Below, piece after piece: positions 1 to 7,640 of a DNA stretch of 36,361 nucleotides. The position numbers were made by a program, and so were the translations under genes. Below the pieces are notes generated by a model. It was not told where the DNA came from, ran no database searches, and saw only the letters and a program-made list of their open reading frames with translations. The number at the start of each line of letters is the position of its first letter. Position 1 is the stretch's first letter. Location: the NCBI GenBank assembly GCA_031963225.1, contig JASSUD010000023.1:1-36361 (forward strand), read 5' to 3'. The DNA is from JASSUD01 sp031963225. Lineage in GTDB: Bacteria; Pseudomonadota; Gammaproteobacteria; Burkholderiales; Burkholderiaceae.

Positions 1-6
1 AAAGTC

Positions 7-49
7 AGACATTTCTATTTAGCCAGAAATAAGACATTTGTAATTAGCC
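7..49. repeat. 18-nt direct repeat, two copies, upstream of hipB-like gene
   Basis: The 18-mers at 7-24 and 32-49 differ at two positions and lie 25 nt apart (pattern AGACATTTxTAxTTAGCC). Either they are operator half-sites for the downstream XRE regulator, or they are the multiple end repeats typical of IS21-type insertion sequences. The window begins inside this region, so I cannot decide. The hipB-like gene has no convincing Shine-Dalgarno after these repeats, which slightly favours an insertion end that cut its leader. Confidence 0.5.
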
Positions 50-58
50 TTGACATCC

Positions 59-382
59 ATGCCAAGAAGATCCAATGCCGCTAACATGCTCCCTACCCCA
101 GTGGAGCGCGCACTCATCACACTGGGAGAGCATCTCTATATTGCTCGAAAGCGCCGCAAACAAACCCTGCTTTCCTTTGCTGAACGCATGCAAGTGTCAG
201 TGCCTACCCTGCGTAAGATGGAACGAGGCGATCCAACCGTCTCCATTTCAGTCTATGCAATGGCCTTATGGCTGATCGGGCGAATACAGTTTCTTGCTGA
301 AATTGCTAATCCGATGAGTGATGAGACGGCCTTGCTGCTTGATCTGCGCAATTTACGCACCCAGCAAAAAAAATCATCATGA
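59..382 (+). CDS. XRE-family HTH regulator, HipB-like antitoxin
   Basis: A 107-residue DNA-binding protein with one helix-turn-helix of the XRE/Cro type. The segment around LLSFAERMQVSVPTLRKMER has the usual arrangement of recognition helix followed by a conserved E-R-G. In the HipB family such proteins bind the toxin kinase HipA and repress their own operon. The context agrees: its stop codon overlaps (ATGA) the start of a reading frame that looks like the HipA N-terminus. I start at ATG 59; an in-frame TTG at 50 is possible, and neither has a clear ribosome-binding site. With hipA truncated, this is probably an orphan antitoxin or a solitary regulator. The HTH call is firm; the HipB assignment rests mainly on the neighbour. 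Confidence 0.75.
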   Translation: MPRRSNAANMLPTPVERALITLGEHLYIARKRRKQTLLSFAERMQVSVPTLRKMERGDPTVSISVYAMALWLIGRIQFLAEIANPMSDETALLLDLRNLRTQQKKSS

Positions 383-507
383 TGAACCATGAACTGTACG
401 TCTGGATTTATCCGCCTAGCGCCCTCGAACCTGTGCTGTGCGGTATGCTTGATTTAATCGGCGGTTGGCGGTGCTTGTTCTCCTATGCAAACGCATGGCT
501 AGCTTAG
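379..507 (+). pseudogene. truncated hipA (N-terminal stub)
   Basis: A 42-codon frame starts with ATG at 379, overlapping the stop of the HTH gene by 4 nt, and ends at TAG 505-507. The beginning (NHELYVWIYPPS) and the end (FSYANAWLA) fit the start and the F-x-Y-x-x-x-W-L motif of the HipA N-terminal domain. HipA kinases are about 400-440 residues, so roughly nine tenths, including the whole kinase domain, is missing. I found no continuation in the following 185 nt in any frame. Read as a toxin gene lost by deletion while its antitoxin partner survives. The family call is from motif memory, not alignment. Confidence 0.55.
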
Positions 508-692
508 CAAATAGCATTTTCGTTTAGCGTACTTTTGACGAGCGTGAAAAGTGTATGCACATAGCCATTTTGCCGCCGCGCTTCGCTAATACTGTCCATA
601 AAGTGCTCTTTAACCTTTGTGGCCCATAGCATCGCAACATCACTCACTGTCAACTCACTGACCTTTCTTCTGAAAGAATAGTACAAAACAGG

Positions 693-2882
693 TCACGCGT
701 ACTCGAGAGCCCAAGTAAACGTGCGATTATGGTTCGCCTTTAGAGCGAAGGGGCGTGTCGTACAAGCAAAATTCGAGTGCAGCTGCCCAATCGGGGTGGT
801 TGAAAGCCGATTGGTTTCCCCACTCGCCGTCTCAAAATTAGACAGCACACAGTTATCAAATCCCATGGTGCCGTAGCGCTTGGCATCACTATTTGCATAG
901 GTGGCCGAAAAACCATCGTCATTGAGCGTGGTGTTTTGGAAATCAGCAAAAGACGTGAAATCGGTTTCAACGGTGATATTTTCAGTCAGAGTTGCAGAAC
1001 TTAGCGTATCCGTTCGCGTTATAGTGCCTCGACTAAACGTCAAAATCGTATGGGTTTGCAGGTCGATATCCGTGGCATATTCCGCGTTTTTTACGGCTTG
1101 CCTAAAATGGGCTGTGTCAAAGGATACGATAATCTGGTCATCGCTTTCCTGCACACTTAGATTTTTATAATAGGTGACTGGAATGTAAGTTTTTCCGTTA
1201 TAAGAAACCTGAGGGATTAATAAGGCGTAGCTCAGATCTGCTGTTCCATAAATCAACTTATCAGAAAAAGGTATGGGGTAGTACGGAGTCTGCCAATAAT
1301 TGCCAGATGCCTGACTTAGGTTCAGATTAATTACACGCTTCCCATCACGCGCTGTAATCAGAGCCGCGCTATATGGGTGAGCCTTATCAGTAGGTAAATT
1401 GTAAAAGGTGAGCGTGCAATGGGGCCTCGCGTCTAGCCAGGCCTGAAAGGCAGAATCTGGCATGAGTGCTTTACCACGAAAATCCAGCTTGTTCCACCGA
1501 GCATTCATGTACATATACTGATGTAAGAGGCTAAAATTTTCACCCATGGCACGAGGTTTGCTGCGATATCCATCTGTTCCACGGCCTTTAACCCACATAT
1601 TCACCGATGGAGTGGGCAAGGTCGGGTCGTACCAAAAAGTGCTAAAGCGATGAGCTGATTTATAAATAAATGAATAGGCTATCTGCATTTCCTGCTCGGA
1701 TAGCTCACCTATACTTGCCGCTGCAGTTAGAATTTCTGCAAAAGCGGAATCCCCATAGGGACCAAGGGATCGGCCATAGTTGAAACCTTGGCCATCGGTA
1801 TTTAATTGAGGAAAAATGAGATCAACAGATTCTCTCAGATAACCTTTTAATTCCTGCGTTAAATTAGACTCATTTCCCATTTCAAGGGTACGCTCGACGA
1901 TTTCAGCAATTAGCAGAACGCTGTATCGATCAAATTGCCCCTGATCATAATAAGTAGTATGGGTATTTGAGACTTCGTCAGAAAATCCACCTGAAGAACT
2001 GTTTCTAAGATGATTAATCAGTGCATATAAAAGTGCATCACGCGCACTCATTGATGCCACAGCCGGGTTGATAGAGGAGGAGAAAGACAGATTGCTCCAT
2101 CCTAGTTTTTGTCTCAACCCGGCAATTCCATAAGCAACCGCGTAGTAATTTTGAGCGGTATTAAGCGACGCAATATCAATCGGCCCACCAGTAGCTGGGC
2201 ATGTATTCAACTTGCCGCTTTCATATACGCCAAACATGTCGCAAAAGGTCAGACGATTTTCCAGGGTAGCCAGCATAGCGTTACTGAAAACTTCGCTGAG
2301 CATACCGTGCTCTTTAAAATTATTGAGCGCAACGAGGTAGTAATATTCGCCCCAAGCGTTATTTGCATAAAGGTAATGGGTGTCGCTTATCTGCGCCATC
2401 ATCGCGGTAGTTATTTTTTGATATACCGCAAGGTAGTCGGCGTAATTCGGATCCTCTTTCGTTTTCATATCAATCAAGATATACGACAGGCCGAGCGCCA
2501 GTTTACCAGGCAAAAATTTATCTCCTGTATTGGTATCCAATACAGGTATCGGGCTACCATCGCCAAGATCCATCACCACTTTTGTGAAATCAGGTGCTTC
2601 CTTTATGAGATCGAAGAGCGCTCTTATCTGTCCCATTATGGTAGCGGGTATGTCCACTCCAGCAGGGACACTCGTGTCAGGCATGCCATAAACTATCCCG
2701 TGAAGAGAAGCCGCTGCAGCATCGCATATATTAGTCCCCCCAGGAGGTGAGGTAGTCGTAGTGGAGAGAGAGCCAATTGGATTGTTCAGGCCATTACTCA
2801 CCTCATTTTTGCATGCATTGGTTAAAAAAAGAGGAAGTGTACCAAGCGTTACGGCTATTGAAGGGAGTCCTGATATACGCAT
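693..2882 (-). CDS. putative secreted polysaccharide-lyase-like protein
   Basis: A 729-residue protein with an N-terminal export signal: a short start, a hydrophobic run over residues 4-20, then TNAC at about 21-24. The cysteine suggests a lipoprotein, but the lipobox is poor (Thr at -3), so type I cleavage is also possible. The first ~430 residues are helical and rich in aromatic residues (WGEYYYLVALNN, YYDQGQFDRYS, GFNYGRSLGPYGDSAF), like the alpha/alpha toroid of heparinase- or hyaluronate-lyase-type enzymes. The remaining ~300 look beta-rich, as in their C-terminal sandwich domains. I cannot name a family, and the NNWW signature of PL8 is not obvious. The start is supported by AGGAA at 2889-2893, six bases upstream. 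It stands alone, with no sugar-uptake or regulator genes near. Substrate unknown. Confidence 0.5.
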   Translation of the reverse strand: MRISGLPSIAVTLGTLPLFLTNACKNEVSNGLNNPIGSLSTTTTSPPGGTNICDAAAASLHGIVYGMPDTSVPAGVDIPATIMGQIRALFDLIKEAPDFTKVVMDLGDGSPIPVLDTNTGDKFLPGKLALGLSYILIDMKTKEDPNYADYLAVYQKITTAMMAQISDTHYLYANNAWGEYYYLVALNNFKEHGMLSEVFSNAMLATLENRLTFCDMFGVYESGKLNTCPATGGPIDIASLNTAQNYYAVAYGIAGLRQKLGWSNLSFSSSINPAVASMSARDALLYALINHLRNSSSGGFSDEVSNTHTTYYDQGQFDRYSVLLIAEIVERTLEMGNESNLTQELKGYLRESVDLIFPQLNTDGQGFNYGRSLGPYGDSAFAEILTAAASIGELSEQEMQIAYSFIYKSAHRFSTFWYDPTLPTPSVNMWVKGRGTDGYRSKPRAMGENFSLLHQYMYMNARWNKLDFRGKALMPDSAFQAWLDARPHCTLTFYNLPTDKAHPYSAALITARDGKRVINLNLSQASGNYWQTPYYPIPFSDKLIYGTADLSYALLIPQVSYNGKTYIPVTYYKNLSVQESDDQIIVSFDTAHFRQAVKNAEYATDIDLQTHTILTFSRGTITRTDTLSSATLTENITVETDFTSFADFQNTTLNDDGFSATYANSDAKRYGTMGFDNCVLSNFETASGETNRLSTTPIGQLHSNFACTTRPFALKANHNRTFTWALEYA

Positions 2883-3945
2883 TTTTGTTTCCTGGTTTGA
2901 CTTGAACTAAGAAATGTAATGAATGCCTCCCATACCAAACAATGAAGAGAGGATAAGCAAAATTGGTGAGGACCCTGACAACCCATCTGATGATTAGCGT
3001 AGTAGTTTTAGTCATCCCTCTACCGAATTTACTACGCCCTATCGCGTGATTAATATCCACAGTGATAATAGCTGCTGGAATGACGGATATCACTACAAAC
3101 CGGCTAGGAAAAATATAGAGCGTATGGGGTATAAGATTACTTGTGCTTTAAGCCGGGTGCGCCAACACCGCGAAACGGTCTTCTATTTGTTTCATTTATA
3201 AGAAGGTCTCATTTTCTGATACCACACCGATTGGAAGGTGGGTTTATTCATCGTTTATCACCATTCGGTGTTTGAATCAGTTTTTTAATCCTTTGGGTTG
3301 AACTACATACGGATAAGACTGTTATTGGCAGAGTGAGACGCCTGTCAACAACTCGCTGTTCCACAATATGCGTAACATCAGTTACCTTTTATAAAAATAA
3401 TATAAGAATATTTATAACAGTAGTACACACTCCTCATTCTTCTTCTAAAAAGCGCAGAACGCTTTTTATCTTCTTGCAGTTCACTCTGTATAAAAATGCA
3501 TCATTTCTTGACGCCTTCTATATGCTAACCCCCCCCTTGTAATAAGGGGCTTCCAGCGATATTTCCATGTGTAAAAAAATAACGATTTAAATAAAAAGCC
3601 TGGCGTGGAGACCGCGTTTTGAGAGGGTAAACACAGACAACATGACACAAGCAAACTGCATCCAGCTCAGACAATTAAATACCTCACTATCGATCGCCCC
3701 TTTTGTTTGCCATAGCGCTGCTTCGCAGAGTGTAGGAGATGGAGCTCCGTACTTGTAGGTGGGTGATTTTTCTTAAATTAAGAATAATCTTATGAAAATT
3801 TCAGCGCGTTACAGCATGATCTATATGCATTATTAGATTTGTCTGTATGTAGCGTAGCCTGCCCTGCATTAGGTCGACTGCTGTATGGCAGATAGGGCAA
3901 GTTTGTGTGCAGGTTTTAAGAAATATTAATGAGTAAGGACGAAGT
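2883..3945. other. 1.06-kb non-coding region
   Basis: It lies between the divergent lyase-like gene and the first STAND gene. I see no convincing gene; the short open frames have no ribosome-binding site or recognisable motif. It contains a copy of the end of the dispersed element described at 34536-34811 (3369-3384, TGCGTAACATCAGTTA, preceded by CAACAACTCG as at 34.5 kb). It also has a run of eight C followed by TTGTAATAAGGGG (3529-3549), which could form a small CCCCTT/AAGGGG hairpin. No promoter is clear enough to call. Confidence 0.5.
3369..3384 (+). repeat. fragment of dispersed element end (TGCGTAACATCAG)
   Basis: The 13-mer TGCGTAACATCAG occurs here, at 34516-34528 and at 34799-34811. 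The flank CAACAACTCG..GTTC just upstream also matches, with two or three changes, the flank at 34494-34508. The shared block is therefore about 40 nt rather than a chance 13-mer. It is probably a remnant of the same MITE-like element. Confidence 0.55.
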
Positions 3946-6900
3946 ATGTATTCAACTGTTTCGGTGAATAGCCCGAAGAAAGCCTCACCCCCGCTGGCTT
4001 CAAGTAATTTGCAACAGAATTTAGAGCGCGCGGCCCAGACAGATAACTCCAGTTCTGACGAAGCACGAATTCGTGATCTGACTACATCGATGTCTCGGTT
4101 TTCGTTGGGACAACTTCCTCGTCTTTCAAATTATTACGCTCCCAGTGAAACGTCAGACCAATTACTCAAATTGCTCAAAGATCAGCCCAGTAATCAGCCC
4201 AATGCGTTGATTGAAGTTGTTGGTAAAGCAGGAGCGGGTAAAACCACGATGCTTCAGCATTTGATTGACCAGAACCAAGAATTCTTTGCGTCCTATAAGC
4301 TGTTTGGTCGGATTGACTGTAGCAGTGTGAGTCGCGCTCATGCAGATATTCAGGCTATTAGCTACGCTTGTTCCGGAAAAGATCTAAAACCACAAGCTGC
4401 CTTGTGGGAGGTGGCAAGCTATATACAAAAAAATTCCCCCTCACTTTTGATATTGGACGGTCTGTCATCAGGTAACGTCGACTTTGTTTTTTTAGATTGG
4501 CTGAAATCATCCTTTAAATCCGCTCAGTTGGTTTATCTGACGACCCAGAATTTGGCGGATAGCTTGGGTGAAAAATTAGAACGCCCTGTCAAATCGCTTT
4601 CTCTGGACATTTTTACACCTGAGCAAGCAAAGCAATTGGTTGAAAAGTGCTTGCCCAGAGAGCCTAAGAAGTCGCTCGAAAAAATCGATTTTTCTAAAGT
4701 CATTGAGATGACAGAAGGTTTTCCAGCTGCGATTACGACACTGTGCCAGCATTACAAATCTAAGCAGGTGATGTTTAACGGTTTTGATGATTTCTTAGCG
4801 CAACCGAATGCGCACCAGAATGCACTTGATAGCTCTCTAAATGCAGTCGCACAAGCAAGCCTCAAATCAGTCGAAGAGGATGCTAGTCCAGTTGCAGCTC
4901 GGGCATTAAATATTATTAAGCAAGCAGCTTGGTTGGTTAATTATCCTATCCCGTATGCATTTTTTGTACATGAGCAGCAGATGGATGGAGAGGCCATTCA
5001 GATGTTGCATGACAAAGAGCTTGCGATTCTGGATATAAATCGGGACAGCAAAACGTTGAAGCTTAATTCGACCTTTTTGCGTGCTGTGCAAGACCACTAT
5101 AAGGTAGAGCAACGTGATGTATTGAAAAAGAATATCCAGCGTCTGTCTGAGGTTTTCAATTATTTGACCACTAACGAGGGTAAAAACGGTAGTCAGAGCA
5201 AGCCTAAGGACTTAACCAATTATACGGATCTGGTGCATACACTTCTTTTTGAAACTTGTAAGAAGGAATCCTTCGCTGGGGACTTGGACTTACTCCAACA
5301 GGTACTAGCGTTGGGTAGCAGTCTGGCCAGAATGTATTACATGTATCACGGTGAATCTGAGTTAGCTTATAAACACTTGCAAAATGCGGAGCATTTTGCA
5401 AAGCAGGGATTATCCGACGAGCGTATCGAGCAATTTGCTCAAAATCCAGAAAAATTTAAGGATCAGGAGATTGAGCCTAAAGAGGCTGCGTTACTTAGGT
5501 TGTATGCTCAAGAGTATTTGTATCAGTCGGCCACCATTGCCTCTCAGCTTGATAAGCGTGGTGAAGTGCCTGCGGAAGTGGTACAGAATTTTGAAAAGAG
5601 CTACGCGATTCAAGTTAATTTGGGTGAAGAGAAAGATCCTGAATCGATTGCTTATACATTGCGTAATTACACGCGCGCTTTACGCAAGCAAGGCCATTTA
5701 CTTAACACACTAGAAGAATTTAGAAAGCTAAGGCAATTACTAGACCGATACCCAGAGGTGTTCAATGAACGCACATGCGCAGAGCTTTTGATCGACGAGG
5801 GGATTGTCCAAAAAGAAGCGGAAGATGCTAGGCCAGAAGGTGAGCAAAAGGACTATCAAGCCGCGCTGAATACGCTTCTTGAGACGCGCCGTATTTATTT
5901 GAAAGATGATGCGGCTCAGGGATTGGGAATGTTGTCGATCTACCTTGGTGATACGTATGTGGCCGCAGGTCAATTTGCAGAAGGTATCACGCATACTTGC
6001 CGGATTCTGCATTACGATGGAAAAAATAAAGGAAGGCAGGCGCGTGCTTACTTTAATTTAGCGCAGGCGTTTGACAAGGCAGGGTATGGAGCGTTGGCTA
6101 AGCTTTTCATCGAGCGCGCCGCGCCTCTCCAGCTCAAAACCTATAAGGCGACGACAGACAGATTACAGCTGAACATTGACAAAAAACTGTTGGAACGCCA
6201 TCAAAAAGCCAGCTCCTCAAGCAATGCCCAAACAGCTAGTTGGAAAACTATAGAAGAGCTGACAACGTACTGTGAAACTGAGTTGTTATCAGGCAGTAAA
6301 CCGTCAAATAATTTATCTCTCGCACAGATTAAAGCTTTCGATGACGAAGCCTACAACTGGTTGCAGCAGCGTGATGTAAAAGAAAAACACGTAGCTCAGC
6401 AAGCCGAGCTTGATAAGAAGGAGGCTGATCTTGATGCACAGGACAAAGTCGAGGCGGAAAAACTTGCCACGCAGAGTAGACAAGACAAAATTTGGTATCG
6501 TGAGTTGGCGAACCGAATTAAATTGGATGAGTTAAAAAACCCCCTTGCGCATGCATTTGCCAAGCAGTTCGAAGAAAATCTACGAAATGAAATTGTCCAG
6601 CAGCTGCGCGTTGCGTATGGCGAAGCAGTGAAGATGGGCAGAGCTGAACTTGTAGGTGGATTAGTCGAGGCACTAGCAGGGTTACTGCCTGAGATTCAAG
6701 TTGATATGACTGGAGAAGTCTCAGCTTCGATAGATATAGCTAGTGTTATACAGGGGGTAGCGAAAATACTCACCGAACGCAAGCTAAGAGAGGAAAGGGC
6801 TGAAGCTCAGCGCATACACGACTCTTTTAGTAAGCTTGATCGGGCAAAAAGTATGAAAGCGCTTGAGAGTCTCGAAGAACAGATCCAGGAGATGGCCAAC

Positions 6901-7365
6901 TATACAGCGCGCTGCTGGCAACCTGTTTTTTCAGCCTACGAATGGTCTAAAAACGATATTCAGATGTTAGCCAAGCAGGGGGCGCAACGCATGATGGAGT
7001 ATCTAGGAGCAGGAAAAGTCGATAAATTGTCTTCTCAGGAAAGAGTGGTATTTGCTCTGATGGCAGGTGAAGCAAACAAACGCTTGACTCAGCATAAAAT
7101 GAAAGGGTCGAGTCGCTCTAGTACTAAGTGGAGTGTCCAGGGCTTTTTCACTAAACCGGGCATTAAGGTAGAGACGGACGAACAAGGGAAAGAACCAAAG
7201 TATTTCCTGCGCGATACGTCACACCCCAGCGTATACGGTTATCGTTTGGGCTCACCCATTGAGGTGCGCAACAGCCTTCACTATAAAGGGCCGTTCACAG
7301 ACGAAGCTAAAGCACGACAAGAGGCAGAAAAGATGCGAGATGACGCTCGTTGTCTGGTGATGTAA
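3946..7365 (+). CDS. STAND NTPase: NB-ARC-like, winged helix, TPR, C-terminal domain
   Basis: A 1139-residue signalling ATPase of the AP-ATPase/NB-ARC type. Order: a ~45-residue leader; P-loop GKAGAGKTTM at ~92-101; Walker B LLILDGLSS at ~167; GFPAAI at ~257, the counterpart of the GLPLA motif; a winged-helix-like segment at ~320-385; TPR-like helical repeats at ~445-750; a Lys/Glu/Asp-rich probable coiled coil at ~805-850; a conserved C-terminal block at ~850-1139 containing GEVSASIDIASVIQGVAKIL and a WSVQGFFTKPGIKV segment, which may be the effector part. In this family TPRs sense a ligand, the ATPase oligomerises and a fused domain acts. Start ATG 3946 has AAGGAC six bases upstream. A near-identical copy is fused to the third STAND gene. 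Phage defence or host interaction are both possible; no known effector fold is recognisable. Confidence 0.82.
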   Translation: MYSTVSVNSPKKASPPLASSNLQQNLERAAQTDNSSSDEARIRDLTTSMSRFSLGQLPRLSNYYAPSETSDQLLKLLKDQPSNQPNALIEVVGKAGAGKTTMLQHLIDQNQEFFASYKLFGRIDCSSVSRAHADIQAISYACSGKDLKPQAALWEVASYIQKNSPSLLILDGLSSGNVDFVFLDWLKSSFKSAQLVYLTTQNLADSLGEKLERPVKSLSLDIFTPEQAKQLVEKCLPREPKKSLEKIDFSKVIEMTEGFPAAITTLCQHYKSKQVMFNGFDDFLAQPNAHQNALDSSLNAVAQASLKSVEEDASPVAARALNIIKQAAWLVNYPIPYAFFVHEQQMDGEAIQMLHDKELAILDINRDSKTLKLNSTFLRAVQDHYKVEQRDVLKKNIQRLSEVFNYLTTNEGKNGSQSKPKDLTNYTDLVHTLLFETCKKESFAGDLDLLQQVLALGSSLARMYYMYHGESELAYKHLQNAEHFAKQGLSDERIEQFAQNPEKFKDQEIEPKEAALLRLYAQEYLYQSATIASQLDKRGEVPAEVVQNFEKSYAIQVNLGEEKDPESIAYTLRNYTRALRKQGHLLNTLEEFRKLRQLLDRYPEVFNERTCAELLIDEGIVQKEAEDARPEGEQKDYQAALNTLLETRRIYLKDDAAQGLGMLSIYLGDTYVAAGQFAEGITHTCRILHYDGKNKGRQARAYFNLAQAFDKAGYGALAKLFIERAAPLQLKTYKATTDRLQLNIDKKLLERHQKASSSSNAQTASWKTIEELTTYCETELLSGSKPSNNLSLAQIKAFDDEAYNWLQQRDVKEKHVAQQAELDKKEADLDAQDKVEAEKLATQSRQDKIWYRELANRIKLDELKNPLAHAFAKQFEENLRNEIVQQLRVAYGEAVKMGRAELVGGLVEALAGLLPEIQVDMTGEVSASIDIASVIQGVAKILTERKLREERAEAQRIHDSFSKLDRAKSMKALESLEEQIQEMANYTARCWQPVFSAYEWSKNDIQMLAKQGAQRMMEYLGAGKVDKLSSQERVVFALMAGEANKRLTQHKMKGSSRSSTKWSVQGFFTKPGIKVETDEQGKEPKYFLRDTSHPSVYGYRLGSPIEVRNSLHYKGPFTDEAKARQEAEKMRDDARCLVM

Positions 7366-7378
7366 CCCTCGCCAATGT

Positions 7379-7444
7379 AAATGGCCTAATGTCTAAATAG
7401 AACGGATTCATGTAGGAGAAGTTCTGATGGCGTTAGGCCATTTT
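7379..7444 (+). terminator. terminator-like long hairpin after first STAND gene
   Basis: Perfect 11-bp arms AAATGGCCTAA (7379-7389) and TTAGGCCATTT (7433-7443) enclose 43 nt, inside which AGAAC and GTTCT can also pair. A short T run follows. The same structure lies after the third STAND locus (21782-21845) with several changes in the loop but intact arms, so the 3' flank was duplicated together with the gene. Confidence 0.55.
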
Positions 7445-7465
7445 GCATTTCAATAACCACACTAG

Positions 7466-7495
7466 TTTCAGGAAATTTCAACCTGAAATTTTCTT
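7466..7495 (+). terminator. possible second terminator hairpin
   Basis: Seven-bp arms TTTCAGG (7466-7472) and CCTGAAA (7482-7488) with a nine-base loop, followed by a T-rich run TTTTCTTATTTT. The stem is short and AT-rich, so it is a weak but plausible Rho-independent stop. It separates the first and second STAND genes, suggesting they are separately transcribed. Confidence 0.4.
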
Positions 7496-7640
7496 ATTTT
7501 CTGGCAAAAATGCGTGTGCCAGTTTTCGGCCTTAGCGCGCAATTTAGATCACAGAAAACCAAATTCTGATTGCTATGCACCGTTAGATGTATCTGTATCA
7601 AATAACAATCAATTAATAAAGAAAAAGAGGAAATTTGAGG

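Noticed and set aside
504..686. 60-codon minus-strand frame between the hipA stub and the lyase-like gene
   Set aside because: It begins with TTG without a ribosome-binding site, has no recognisable motif and overlaps the hipA stub end; not supported as a gene.
2109..2750. 213-codon plus-strand frame inside the lyase-like gene
   Set aside because: It lies antisense within a good coding frame, has no plausible protein features and no ribosome-binding site; a shadow.
7635..7640. TTG 7635 as the start of the TIR/SEFIR-like NACHT-HEAT gene
   Set aside because: ATG 7641 aligns with the paralogue's start; the TTG adds two residues and is too close to the AGAGG signal.
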